64,000 nt of DNA from Takakia lepidozioides. Taxonomy: Eukaryota; Streptophyta; Takakiopsida; Takakiales; Takakiaceae. Every line of letters starts with the position of its first letter. Position 1 is the first letter of the stretch. The stretch is from contig CM060731.1 in assembly GCA_030704615.1 (NCBI GenBank), forward strand, positions 25,482,001 to 25,546,000. Direction: 5' to 3'. A program made the position numbers and the translations under genes. Positions 10,915 to 32,099 of this stretch are shown in pieces. Below the pieces are notes generated by a model. The model saw only the letters and a list, made by a program, of their open reading frames with translations, did no database searches and was not told the origin of the DNA.

Positions 10915-13900
10915 CAAATTGGAGAATTTGCTTGAAGCACCCACCTTCTGAAGTGCGGCTTGCATCAGAGCTCCTTTGTGCTCTTGACTTCGTCTCCAAG
11001 CAGAAGCAAGACCTCCTCACTCTCTGCAAGGTGCAGTGGAGAAGCACCATAGCTGGATAATCTCCCCTATTGATGCTCTGGCTGCAATGTACTCCACCGT
11101 CACTAGCTTAGGGATATACTATGTTGAATTCTTGATCTCTGTACTAGCTGCATGCAGCTAACCCCATAGTGGGAGACTACCTTTGACCTCCTTTCCTTGT
11201 AGAATAATCAATGCAAGAATTTTTGTCTACTCTCAATATAGGAATTTTTTTGTACTTGGCCTTGGAATTTCAAAATTAGTTCAGTGTATAAGCTTTCACC
11301 ATTCTAATCTCCAATTTGCTCTGTTCTTTCATTTTGGAAGTGCGTGCTATGAAACCACCAGGAACTCCCACAATGCCCTGATTCTGATGGTGATGTCATC
11401 ATTTCCCTCTCCCTATTTGTTAGAGCTCTCTCTCCGAACTCTCACTAGCATGTGCCATACATCTGGACGTGCACATATGTATACATAGTTGGGCTGATAT
11501 CCGCCGGGGTTTTGGAGAGAATTCAAAGATCTGCGCCCAACAGGATATTACCCTACCGCACTCTTGAGGGTATTTGAAAGACATATATCTGTTATCGTTA
11601 TTGGTATTTAACTGGAAGATCCAGGTTCTAGTTTTACCCTTGTATACCAACCAGTTGAGGATATATGATAACCAAGGTATGTTTAGCCCATGTATATTTA
11701 GGCAATGCTCTGACAAACAGTGACCTTACGTTTTCGTTAGGCTCCTGCTGAGTGATCTTATTCGGAAGGCAACACTTCGATTTATTTAATGTTTTAGTTG
11801 AATTCTCGGGCAGTTCTTTACGCAGGAGAAGGGCCCACGTTTCGGGACCTGGGCCTGGGGCTGCCGCCCTCGTCTACGGCCCTCACATGGCGGAAGGCCC
11901 TCCACTCAGGCCCTTCTCCTATACATAATACCCTTGGTTGTGCATGTAGAGTAGTGTTTTCATTCTCGCTTTTCCAAACTCGCAATAAGGGCCACATGTA
12001 AATTCTACCCAGTGCCATGTAGCGAGAATAACGAGGTGGCAGGGTTAGAAAAGTGGTTATATAACAGGTGTCACATTTTAACAGGCCCACATAGGAAAAA
12101 TCTGGCTTCTGATATTTAACCAGTGGCGCGTTGTTGTTGTTTCACTCATCCTCGTGGTTTTTGTGATGAGGGGGTGGTTCTCCAGTAAACATCAGAGGCA
12201 GGAAAAGAAATACGGGGGGAGGTAATGAAAGAAGTAGGGAATGAAATGCCAAGGGGGCGGGGAAAAGCCGTGCTTCCAGGCTTCAGTACAGATAGGGTTG
12301 TTTCACAAACCAGGGGATAACAAGGTTCACGGTTCTCATAGGGTGCATCCAATTTGGAAAGGATCAGAAGATCCCAACTTGCTTCCTTTGCTATGATGTT
12401 TCGAATGCTAGTTTTTGGGCAACGAGTTCCTGAGGTGTTCTTCTCTACCATTCATAAAGTGCAACTGGGTTACTATGTAGCTTAGGGCTTTGCTACTGAA
12501 TCTCATAGTCAGGCAATCCTGCACACATAGTGGCTTCACCCTTAACTACAGCCCTAGGGCAGACAGATCTTCTTCACTGATCATTCTCTCATGCTGAGAG
12601 GAAGGGTTCGTTCTTCACTGCTTGCAGTGTGTGCGCCTTATGGCTCACCCGGGGTTTTTTTTCCCCACAATAACTTAGAATAAAGTTCTCAAGGGCTAAA
12701 AAAAAAAAAAAAAGCCCGTAGGCAATAAACTTACTCTCCCATTTTTCTTTTTCTTTTTTAATTTAAAAAAAAACTTACTCAGCCAAGACACAAGAACAAC
12801 AAGGAACTATTTTTTTTTTTTAAAACATTTTTAAAGCCATAGGAAGTCGACTCAACTATTTATGGCATCATCATGTTGATAGTTCAGTATGGTTTTTTAA
12901 TCTTGTGGCCTCAGTTATTTCTGTGGTGATCCCAGTAGAAATCTACAGATTTGGACTTTTATACCAACCCAACGAAGTTGATATCCCTGAAACATCTGCA
13001 AAATGCTTCAAGTTGGACGGGGTCCTTGTGATCTGATGTATCTTCTGATACCCGCCACCAAGGTTTCTAAAATATAGAAACCCACACAACACTACATAGT
13101 AGATTACCAAGACTCCACCAGGATTACTTGGAGACAAAGAGTATGTCTAGATGGAAATACCAGCACAAGACTGGTTTATACTGTCACCAACCTCTCACGA
13201 AGTCCTATCTATGTAATGCATCATCACAACTCCCAAATGGTCCCTAGTCAAAGGATGTCGAAGGAGCACACTCTGGCTTGTCATCTATGCGTCATCTATC
13301 TTCCTGGCCTCTGCAGCTAGTCTGCAGCTAGTCAGATCGCAATTACTTTCATGTTGGCAAAGGCCAACTCTTTTGGTCAGTGGTCTTGACAGGCTAGTGT
13401 AAATTGAGCAGTCTCAGAAAGTTGATTACATGATTAGCACCCACTTGTGAAATGTACATACATTGAACAATTTGATGGGGGAAGGAGGTAGTCAGTGAAA
13501 CATTCTTACCTCATAACAAGGATAACCTTATCACAAGCATTTATTGGAGGTCTATGTTGAAGCAAAATACTCTCTGTGTAAGTTGAGTACGTAGAGAGAG
13601 GGAGATGGAGCAAGGATAGAGGAAGGCAAAAAACCACCAAATGCCAAATATACTAGCTTGTGGAAAATCTGCACCCTTCCAGATAGTTGTCACCACATGT
13701 TCAGGTGTCTGGAGATTTTCAAGCGAGCAGAACACTCCGCAATCAGCAGGGCACCAAATAGGTTCCCCCAAAACAAGGTGCTGACCATATAGGGTTGCAA
13801 AATGCACACTGTTGTCAGGCTCTGGGAGATGCTCCTTCCCAGAGTGTCTGAATCGGCCCAAAATGCAACAGGAAGTAGCTTAGCTACCATGTGGTGCAGC

Positions 13901-13919
13901 ATACGCAATGGACCAGTAA
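10915..13919. other. Convergent intergenic region between PRP17 and NAD-ME
   Basis: The two flanking genes converge here, so both 3' untranslated regions lie inside. One structured repeat is present at 11813-11925 (see its own entry). A- and T-rich homopolymer tracts occupy 12690-12830. No coding frame with a recognisable domain was seen. Confidence 0.5.
11813..11925. repeat. GC-rich fold-back element, copy 1
   Basis: Begins with TTCTTTACGCAG and ends with CCTATAC. Arms at 11824-11835 and 11909-11920 are perfect 12-bp inverted repeats (AGGAGAAGGGCC and its complement). The inner part contains CCCTCCACTCAGG. A second copy at 62406-62518 has the same start, inner block and end but different arm sequence that still pairs. 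Confidence 0.6.
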
Positions 13920-22893
<8,974 letters not shown>

Positions 22894-24063
22894 ACCCGCC
22901 TGTCCTCGATCCACTCACGCAACACAATCTGTCTCTCCCCTTACTCGACTACCTCTTCACATCCATCCACTGCACGTCCTCAGAGTCAGGAAATTCTACA
23001 GCTGGTTCAATATGATACAATTATACATGTTCTAGTAGAATGCCGCGACCAAGGAGGTAACTCCTCACAAATCTTTGCTCAAAGTCATACGAGAACTAAA
23101 AATTTAGGAGTTGGCACAGTCTAAGAAGACTCCATATAACCTAGAAGGTAGGCCCGCAGTACATACAATACAACCGAGGAAGTGAATAATGCGTACCGAA
23201 CTCTTCACTTCACAGATCTGTTAAAACTTGAAGGAACATGAAAGCTCTGGAGGTGGTACATTGTCAGCACTCCCGCATAGGCTCGTAAAGCAACCTGCTC
23301 TTGTGAGGCGAGGATGTGAGGAATGCAAGCATGAAACAATGGAGAGGAGAGATCGAGGCAGCGATGAGGAATGCGAAGGAGTAGCTCACATGTCCATTGT
23401 CTCAGGGGTTTTTGCTCTGTCACTACCGAACCTCAGCCTCGGCACGGCCAGTTTCTCAAACCTAGATCCCGTCACACGTGTCCTTCCTGACTACGAATGA
23501 TAATTATTTCGTTTATAGTTGGAACACATTCATCCATATCGTATTAGTAGGCGTTCGTAGTATCGTGTTAGTATCGTATTAGTAGAGTGTTGAAGATGCG
23601 AGAGAGAAGAAGGCCCACACGCGGTTGCTGTTGTGGTGGCAATCCCTGCGCTATGGAGTTTAGGAAGGCAAAGCTCTGGTTAGTGGTAGCTATGGAGGGG
23701 CAAGAATTCGAGCGATTCCTTTGTTTTTGAAGTCTTTTCAAGTCTTCATGAGATAACCCCCCGTTCATGGAGTCATTGGTGTGGGTGAAGTCTGTTTGGG
23801 TTTCAGATTAGTGTTGGATGTTGTGCTCAGGAGTCGTCCTTTTCTTCAATTGGGTAGTGAAGAAAAACCAAAAGACAGACAGGTAGAGGGAGAGCGGGGA
23901 TGTGAGCTTACGAGAATTGACTACTCTCTCTTCAATTAACTTCCGATTTGATTTGTGGACTGATTTATAGTCAATTATTATACGTTTTTATTCGTTTGGC
24001 TCATTTTACTCTCAAGCCCCGGCTGCATTTTCCCGGAGGACTCGAAGTTTCTATCCCTGTCTC

Positions 24064-24116
<53 letters not shown>

Positions 24117-25965
24117 CTGTAGCGTTGCTGGTGTGTCCGATTTTTTTGTATCATCTCTTTCGCTCTCTATCTCTCGATCATTTGTTAGCTTTGTTCCAAT
24201 TACGTCTCGCACCCTCTTCTCCTAATCTTTTGGAATTCACAATTCACCTTATTATCCTTTCTTTGAGCTTCTTGAGTTACAAGTATCTTTCTTTCTATTC
24301 CTCGTTTCAATTGCCTGTTGAAGCCCACCGCTCCACACCCCTATATTCAGTAATTCTTCTCTATAATCCAGGTATTTTCACTCTGAAGGCCTCGTTTGAT
24401 TTTATAGTCCCGGTTGGCAGTTGGGTGGATCACGACAGTGAGTTCTTGATGAGCCGTGGAGGGATGTGATACAGAAAAGTGTCGCATGTTGTCAAGAAGC
24501 TATCACATGGGGATGAGAGAGGCAAAGAGGGAGAAGTAGAGAGATATATGGAGAGAAAGGCAAATTCCATTTGAAAGGACGAGATCCGCAGGGTAGATTT
24601 TTCGATTGCTTAGGAAAGAAAGAAGGAAGCGGAGATTAAAAACAGGGCAGCCATGACTAAAACCTCTTGTACTGTATTTTCAATTTCGCGGCCTATTTCC
24701 AGCTTGCGGCAGAGCTCCTCCCTCAGCCTAGGTACAACATCTCTCTCTATGATAATTACTTCAGTATTCTTGTTTGTCCTCCATTGAGTTGGCATCCACA
24801 AAGGATCCTTGGTTGCATCAAAATATGTCTTTTGAGTGGGGGCAGATGACTCAACCCTCTCAAGGCAAGCAATTCAAGCCGCATGTGTTGGGACACAAAT
24901 ATGTGGCTCAGAAGGAAAAGGTTGACCTCATTCAGATTTCTCACATGCAGGCTATCATGCCATTCAACTACAAGGCAGAGAGCTAGAGTAAGAAAGACAA
25001 CACTGAAGATTAACCAAGAGGGTTTAAATAAAATTAGGTAGGCAATGATAACTCTTAACATCCTCAACTAAACATGCCACTGTTTAGCCTGCCCACCACT
25101 GGCAATCTACACCAAAGGACACAGTTGGAACGTCCTTTGGTTAACAATTGAAACAAGTCAAGGGGAGAGAGGGAGGGGATAAATGGGCGAGGATGGGAGG
25201 GGTAGTGGGAAAGGAAGGGGAGCAGGAACAGTCTAGTGTTTGACAGTCCAGAGGTGCTGCATGGGCAGGAGGATGGAGTGGGAAGCAGGGAGGCTTGGTG
25301 GTGCAGTTTCCACAACTGAAACAAAGTAAGAAGTACAAGGTCTGCTATGCATTACCGTGTTGCTTTTCTCTGTCTCTTTCTTTCTTTCTACTTTTGTCTC
25401 TTCTTATTTCTGGATTGTTGTGTGCCGTGGGGAAAAGCCATGGTGGCTTAAACTATGGGAGGTTAATAATCCCTGGGACTGTTGCGTGTCATGCACCATT
25501 TTCACAGTAATGATGCATTAGTACATCTCTCCCTCCCTTCCACCTCCCCCTTGCCCCCACCCCTCTTCTGCGCAGGGGACCCATCTATCACTGGCTCTGG
25601 TTGCAAGAATTGTTGGATAGATTGTGCAACCACCATTTCTTACGAGTGAGGGAGCTGAGCATTAACACTTACGTATCACGCCAACGTCATTTGGGATCTT
25701 GCTTCTTCTTTGGGCCTATCTGGGGCTCCGGTGCACGTGGTTCAAGAGGGAAGATCTATCTGTTGTCTGTTCTAATGACAGGTGTCTATGAATAGTTCCT
25801 TTTCTTATTACCAATTGTTGGTTACCAACATTTTTGTATTTAAGATTTTTGAATGCTACCAATGTTGTCAATGTGGACACTGGAATCTTGAGCACTAAAC
25901 AGTTTCAAAACATGGTGGTGATGATTTTGCCAGGGTTTAGAATACAAGAAGACAGGCATATGCAG
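22894..25965. other. Intergenic region upstream of NAD-ME and of the membrane protein gene
   Basis: NAD-ME points left and the next gene points right, so promoters of both lie here. The missing 5' exon(s) of the membrane protein, expected to encode a targeting peptide, probably sit in 23.5-25.9 kb, but I could not place them. A (CT) microsatellite is at 24069-24111. Nothing else recognised. Confidence 0.5.
24069..24111. repeat. (CT)n microsatellite
   Basis: About 21 uninterrupted CT units. The stretch is open in one frame and yields a spurious Ser-Leu repeat, so the long open frame around it is not taken as a gene. Confidence 0.95.
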
Positions 25966-27623
25966 GGCGGGTTTGGAAGATGATGCACCCTTTGCCATAG
26001 CCATTTCAGCATGTATGCTTAGCACTCTCCTACTTCCAGTTAATACTGATGAGAAGGATGACAAGGACAGGAACTCCACCTTTGGTGCGGATGATGTCCG
26101 GTATACAGCAATGGGAATCATCAGCTTCATTCCTCTTTTCAACTGGTTGGTATGGATCTGTTCCTCGGCTAGAACTTTTTAAAGAGTCCAGCATTCTGTA
26201 GCCCAGGGTGTTCTTCTCACTGCTTCTGATCCCATCCCGCACCCCAAAGTTGTGATGTCGCAAATGGGTTGTCAGTGACTGTAGATGAGTGTTGGCAATT
26301 CCATAACAGGGCCAATTGCATCTATGAAAGGGCAAAGAATTGCACTTCTCGATCAAATCATGTAATGGGTGTACTGGGTGGACAGGCATGGGTGTTTGCC
26401 TGGCTAGATACAAGCAAACAACGCTACCTGGTTTACGCTATCGTGTATCTGGCTCCCTACTTAAGGTACCCAACCTCTGCCCCTGTATCCCCTGTGTGTC
26501 GAAGATTGTTGGTGCTTGTATGTTATTTTGGCTCCACGTTACATTCCTGAAGAGCTTCATTACATCATTTCGCCTCAATAAGAAATGGCAAGTCCTTCGT
26601 TCTTAGCAACCAAGTTAGTTCAAGTTCACTTGATGGATGGGGGATGATCAGAAGCCAGTGGGAGTACAGTAAGTGCATTAGCTCTTTAGATCTTGGACTG
26701 CTGGCTAATAGCAGAAATGATGGTTGCAGGACGGGACTGTCAGTGTCGCCAGAGGAAAGCTGGCTCCCTCTAGCTAGTGTGCTGGCCTGCATTGTTCATA
26801 TTCAGGTGGGTGCGGCTTCCCTGAGCTTTCTGTGGTTGTCATTTCATGATACTCACTGAAAGCACACAGGTTTCATGGGTTTAGCAAGAACTAGAGAAAC
26901 AAGGCTGCGATGTAAAAGTAAGGCTGCGATGTAGCCGTCGATCTTATTAGTAATACAATCCATGATATTTAGAAGAACATGGTGTATACATGAGACTTGG
27001 TGCCAAAGAATGACTCATAGATGGATCTGATCCAGAAGATGGTAACAAAACGTTTTTGAAGTGCCTGGTGAGAGCATCTCACAGTATTTGGGTGTGATGA
27101 CTTGGCAGCTAGACATCACAGTTAATAGCGAAGGGGGACGTGACTCGCAGTTACCTTTCGAGAATGTTTCCAAGATATTCCTCGAGGGCAAGCAAGCTAA
27201 GCAGCTGAAGGAAAGTGCCGACACCTTCCTGCTTCAACTGCGGCGATTTGGAGACAGAAATGTGAGAAATGTCCCTCATGTGTTGTCGCTATCTTTGGCA
27301 AGTTGTGTTACTGTCGAAGAGCTGTTTGTTGCAAGTCATGACAGGTCGTGGTGGCATGATTCTGCTTTTAATGGACAGTCTGGAAGGCATGGGATTCTGT
27401 GGCTTCTGTTGTCAAGCTCTCATACCTGGGTTGCATGCATGCATATGTGCAGTCTGTTCCACCGACAGATGAGAACATAGATGCTGAAGAAGAGAGGTTG
27501 CCCACAGCCGAAGAGGTTGCTCGCGAAGAGATGGAGAAATGGGATGAGCAGCTTGCCAACACAAAAGTCAAACATGCCTCTGCAGATCATCAGGAAGATA
27601 AAACTGATGACTCAGAAATGTAG
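25966..27623 (+). CDS. Conserved multi-pass membrane protein of unknown function (5' end not located)
   Basis: Five exons join in phase: 25966-26149, 26386-26465, 26730-26805, 27109-27261, 27453-27623. The product has hydrophobic segments FAIAISACMLSTLLLPV, YTAMGIISFIPLFNWLAWVF and YLVYAIVYLAPYLR, and SWLPLASVLACIVHIQ. A polar domain with LEGKQAKQLKESADTFLLQL follows, then an acidic tail ending KTDDSEM. The pattern resembles a family conserved in plants without an assigned function, perhaps an organelle envelope protein; that location is inference. Splice sites are canonical (GTATGG, GTACCC, GTGGGT, GTGAGA donors). The first exon here starts with one codon base, so at least one upstream exon with the start codon is missing from this model. 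Confidence 0.75.
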
Positions 27624-28147
27624 TCTACTGCCTAAGGTTACTCTTTGAACAGGTTACAGACCTACAATGATCTGAGAATGGTGGATTTGTGTAATTATCT
27701 GTTTGCAAATTGAAAAAACAGTAACTTCAAATGGAAAGAAATGGTTGAAGTGGTTCCAAATGCTAACTTGTGTATCTTGGTGTACTTTTCTCATGCCAGG
27801 TTACTTTTCTTACAGCTTGTAACCTCCAAACAACTACATAGCAAGTATACTGTTTGCATGACCGCAGAAATGTTGACCATTTCTAGGCAATTTCCTTGTC
27901 ATATCAGTTTGCTGGAGCTTTTCTACTGAAATTGGACCACAATTACACATTAACAAGATCACTGCAGAAGTACAATCCTTTCTGATTGTGTCTAGTAAAT
28001 TTTCGAAGTGGCTTCTATCAACCGTCTTCTCTGATACCATATAGATCCTCTCTGATACCATATTAAGCTATATGGTATCAGAGAAGATGGTTGATAGAAG
28101 CCAATTCGAAAACTGACTAGACAGATAAAGCAGCTCAAGCTTACTAC
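27624..28147. other. Convergent 3' intergenic spacer
   Basis: Between the stops of the membrane protein gene (plus) and HEI10 (minus). It holds 3' untranslated DNA and the fold-back element at 27987-28123. Confidence 0.6.
27987..28123. repeat. Fold-back (inverted-repeat) element
   Basis: Two imperfect arms of about 55 bp, 27987-28044 and 28068-28123, surround a short centre. The arms share GGCTTCTATCAACC and TCTCTGATACCATAT and their complements. The centre repeats TCTCTGATACCATA once more. The string TGGTATCAGAG, also used as the initiator-tRNA primer-binding site of LTR elements, is part of the right arm. Possible MITE or hairpin remnant. Confidence 0.75.
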
Positions 28148-29843
28148 TTAAAACCCTGAGGCTCTTATCCGAGAGTGAGGTCGTGGCATGGGAGAGAGCA
28201 GGAGATTGCGAAGCACGTTTGTAGGATGGCCTGCAGCTGGTGTGAACAGTGGAGCTGTCGACTTAAAATGATCTGCTGATGACGGTCTGGCAAGGCTTCG
28301 CACCTCTGGTGGCGCAGTCCAAAAGTCAGCTGAAGAAGCTGGAGTTATAGGGGCCAACCCTGCAAGATTGAAGTCTTCTCAGTAATTACAAAGAGCAAGC
28401 AATTTTGAACTTGAACTTGATCAAATTGGTACTGACGTTTATACTTACTGACCTGTGGGAGGTCTGGTCTTAGCAGGCTCGTCAAATCCACTGGGAGTTG
28501 GATCAGAAAATGTGTATGGATTTCGCTGTTGCACCATAGCTCGGTCTTTTTGCTTCAGCTGCTCATACTCCTTCCGCAACGCATCATACATCTCTTCCAA
28601 CTTCCGCTTCTGCCTGTAAGCATGGGATATGACACAGGTACAACATTAACGTCACCTCTGGGGTCGATGGGGTGTCGATTTGTACTTGGCTTTCAGACTC
28701 CAGACATTTGGACATCTGGAATGAATGCAATGATTAGTTCAGTCTTAAGACCTTAGAAAATGATTGTTTGCAGATCAACACCTTGATTTCTCTGTGTATT
28801 TCTCCTGCAGTTCAGTTTTGTCTTTCTTCACGCTCTCTAGCTCCTGTGTCATTGCCTGTATCTTTTTCATGGCTTTCTGGTATGCTGTATGAACTTGTTG
28901 GAGCTTCGCGGTGTATGCAGCCTCCACTTGCTGCAGCTTCTCTGTGCATTTTGCTTGCATTTGCTCACATTTTTCACGGAGTTGCATGGCCTTGCTGACG
29001 GTGAGCTGGACTTCCACATCTTTCTGTCCAATCCAGAAGATAACGCCTTTGAATGCACTCTTCATAACTGAAACGATCGTTAAGATGACATACGTTTACT
29101 TGGTGAGAGTCGACGAGAAGCTGCACGATACAATGTCCTTGCAACTCAAAATATATTGGCTACTTCAAGGTAAGGATACTGCTTTGTGGAGGAACGCCAG
29201 CCATGACAGTCTGGACACAAGAGAATAACGTCGTCAGCCGATTTATCCATCACTCGCAGTTGAGCACAAGGACTCACATATGTACAGAGACAATATTTAC
29301 GTCGAAATCGCCAAAAAGCTGTAAACAGTGCACCGCTACCGTCTAGCAACTAGGTTTACAGTTCAGTGAGAGTGATTTTCAAGTACTTAACGTTGATCCA
29401 CTCATCGTTGGGGCTCAAGTCCACCGCCGTCATTTTACTGTCATCACACCACACAATGAAAGGCGGATTATCACCACGATCCCTTCCTCGTCAAATCTTA
29501 GAGGCGGAATATGCAGGACTTATAAGATTGACACATTCGTTTGGATAGGAGGGGCTTGTACATAGTAGATGAGAGAAATATGTACCTTTTGGACAGCATT
29601 TCCTCGCACATGGGGCATGTTGAGTCAGAGCTCAGGATTCTGTTGGCGTCTTCAGTGCCTGGATTGCAGTGAGTCAAGGAGAAAACCTTGACTCATATGA
29701 ACTAAAGAAAAGACTGTTCCGAGCAGGAGGTCTGAGCTCCATTTAGTTCTGATAGGAAACAGCAGCAGGATACAGAAAATGTGACCACAGGCGGTTGAAA
29801 TTGCCCGCCCTTCCAAGTTCCTCCAGCAGGAATTGCACTTCAT
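28148..29843 (-). CDS. HEI10: HEI10 / CCNB1IP1-type RING E3 ligase for meiotic crossovers
   Basis: Exons 29843-29774, 29658-29586, 29437-29392, 29210-29180, 29067-28782, 28613-28453, 28359-28148; phases fit, 292 residues (Arabidopsis HEI10 is about 300). The RING begins at the first codon, MKCNSCWRNLEGRAISTACG, and closes with CPMCEEMLSK; the Cys/His ligand spacing matches the family. DLSPNDEWIN and MAGVPPQSIMKSAF follow, then a long coiled coil (residues about 60-150, EKCEQMQAKCTEKLQQVEAA). The C-terminal NVLRNLLLSPMPR block is characteristic of plant HEI10. Known role: binds the synaptonemal complex axis, accumulates at recombination sites and promotes class I crossovers. Start ATG 29843 is directly before the RING as in orthologues. 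All donors are GT. The upstream region 29844-30300 should hold the promoter. Confidence 0.94.
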
Positions 29844-30813
29844 GGCTGTCCTCTTCACAACCTTGTGGATCCAACTGGCACGGAGGAAGGTGTTACTCTG
29901 AGACCAATTTAGAGTGGTAACTTGGAACAATATTCTAGGCGTGAAAGCAGCTCATCAGGAACACAACCTCAAATACATTCCATCTCATTTCACAAAATTT
30001 ACTGCTCAATTACGATCTCTTCCGTCCAAATTTCTGTTACTTTCGACCGGGCGGAGCTCGGACTACCATATACATAGACAATATTGGAACAGCAAGCAGA
30101 AGCAATGATCAATTCATCTGTCCCTTCGGACGTCACAACTTCCTTTTTTTGGTTCTTACCCTGAAACAAATCACGACAGGCCCACATTCCCAACCATAAC
30201 ACACAAATCTGAACGCTACCTACACCACCACCGGTCCCGCTCCCACCATGGCGTACTCCGGGCTGCAGCGAAGAATAACTTTTGGGAACCACAGGCGCCT
30301 AATTGTTATTCGAATGAACGAAAAGCATGTTGTGGATGGATAATTATGTCATCCAAGGGCAAAGGCCCATAGAGGTGATGTAGAAGGTATTGCAAGATAG
30401 AAGGGCTTTGGAGAGTGAGCAGTTGACACCTCAGCAGGAATTAAGCTGTCAGAAGTTGGATGCATATCAAGCACAGATCCATATCAATCAAGCCCGGCTC
30501 TTGGCCATGTCCAAAAATACAAGTGGAATCATCCTATAGCGGTGGGGGAGGTTCTGTATCGTTTGGTAAGCCACTCTATTTGCATCCAATTTCGGGATGT
30601 TTTTTCTTCTCACTTCTCTCCACATCAGTTTGGGGTAGCGTTCTCCGCATCAGTTGCCTTCAGCACGATTTCCAGAACAGCAATATTTCACGAATTGTGA
30701 TCAGCCGGCGGCGCATGCCATCAACTCATTCCCTAAATTTGATAATGTTTTATGCTTCTTCTATCCCTTTGCTTTACATGAGTCACCATGCCCGCACTGG
30801 AGAGCTTACAGGG
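29844..30813. other. HEI10 upstream region and a possible retroelement gag scrap
   Basis: The part next to HEI10 is presumed promoter. On the plus strand near 30400-30530 a frame reads QLTPQQELSCQKLDAYQAQ, a coiled-coil-like piece that could be a gag remnant; support is weak. Retroelement LTR sequence starts at 30814. Confidence 0.35.
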
Positions 30814-31317
30814 TGTCGTGCGCATACATATCGCTACACAACTACATCGCTGTCCAAAACCACACAACACATGTGCACACCACACACTAGTATACCACTA
30901 GTCCACCACTAGTCCAACCACTAGGCTACAACTAGTCAGTCACTAGGCTGCCACTATGCTGCCCACTATGGCAGTCACTAGTCCACACAATGATAAAGAA
31001 GAAGAATACAAGCACAAGCTCATGCAAGCTCACAAAGCTGAAGCATAAACTCATGCATATATAAACTCATCACTCAAATATAAGTCAAGCCAAGTGCACC
31101 CCACGCCATGGGGAATCCACACTACGGCACCATAGCTAGGCGCGGTGAGGCTCAACTCGAGAAAGATGAGCCTCCCGCGCTTACCATGAAGATAACCACT
31201 CCAGGGCCTAAATCTGCCTTGACCCTTGGATTGACACTTGGGCCAATCCCAAATGTCAATATGTAAAAGCTAGTTATTTCCTAGCTAGTTTCACACTAGT
31301 GGTAAAATAACTCGACA
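30814..31317 (-). repeat. LTR of the methyltransferase retroelement, left side (504 bp)
   Basis: Starts TGTCGTGCGC and ends AATAACTCGACA, giving the TG...CA ends of an LTR. The first part contains reiterated CCACTAG motifs (30885-30990). A palindromic segment GAGGCTCAACTCGAG / AAAGATGAGCCTC lies near 31148-31175. The last 321 bp match 39990-40315 closely, and the first 183 bp match 31320-31502. Confidence 0.8.
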
Positions 31318-31319
31318 GC

Positions 31320-31502
31320 TGTCGTGCGCATACATATCGCTACACAACACACTACATCGCTGTCCAAAACCACACAACACATGTGCACACCACACACTAG
31401 TATACCACTAGTCCAGCCACTAGTCCAACCACTAGGCTACAACTAGTCAGTCACTAGGCTGCCACTATGCTGCCCACTATGGCAGTCACTAGTCCACACA
31501 AT
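31320..31502 (-). repeat. Second partial LTR head, tandem to the first
   Basis: Near-identical copy of the first 183 bp of the left LTR, differing by a few small indels such as an extra ACAC after CTACACAAC. It begins two bases after the end of the complete LTR. Homology stops at the same internal LTR position where the right-hand LTR piece begins. Confidence 0.85.
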
Positions 31503-31760
31503 CGCCCTCCTAGCTGGTGCTTAGGTCCCTCTAAGTTCAGGTAGCCACAAGATGTGATAGTTACCATAGCCTCACTAAGTCCTCCACCACTGTCCCTACT
31601 ACACTCAAACTCGATAGATCAAGAGGCCGGGTGCAAGAGTTGCCCCATCGTTAGTCGCCGTTTTGCAACCTGTGAACTTGAGCTTGGGATCTCGTGTATT
31701 GACTCATATGAGCTTGGCCTCCCATGGCTTGTTAGCTGCCTCCAGTCATGTCCACTGCCA

Positions 31761-31925
31761 CTATCCCAAGCAGTGTGGACACAACCAATCTCCGTCATGA
31801 ATCTTCTCAAGAGGTGGTATCACGCATCCCATACGTCAACCCCTTGAGCATCGATCACAGACCAGCATGGTGGCTGCCCCTTTGGCAAACCCACAGAGCA
31901 TGCACCTCAAACCTGCAGGTACCAC
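31761..31925 (-). pseudogene. PHD-like zinc finger at the C-terminus of the retroelement polyprotein
   Basis: A single frame reads LRCMLCGFAKGAATMLVCDR, then CSRG, a stop, RMGCVIPPLEKIHDGDWL and CPHC. Cys spacing and the PPLxxIxxGDWLCPxC ending are those of a PHD finger (C4HC3). The expected Trp-His before the third Cys pair has become a stop plus Arg. Upstream in the same frame, WKDHVRNCASCHLP continues from the integrase C-terminal region, with another stop near 32020. PHD fingers commonly bind histone H3 tails, so a targeting role during integration is a reasonable inference. Confidence 0.7.
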
Positions 31926-32099
31926 TGCCAAGTTTGGGTCAACTCTGCCATCGACATTGGGAAGGTGACATGACGCACAATTACGCACATGGTCCTTCCA
32001 AGTCATGCCATCCTAACCCTCCAAGATCGGGACTCTTGAGGGCAACACCTCTCGAACCCTCAGAATAACACGCCCTGCAGTGACATCCAGGGTCGTAGG

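Noticed and set aside
23948-24469. 173-codon open frame with a Ser-Leu repeat
   Set aside because: The repeat is produced by the CT microsatellite and the flanks show no domain or conserved pattern.
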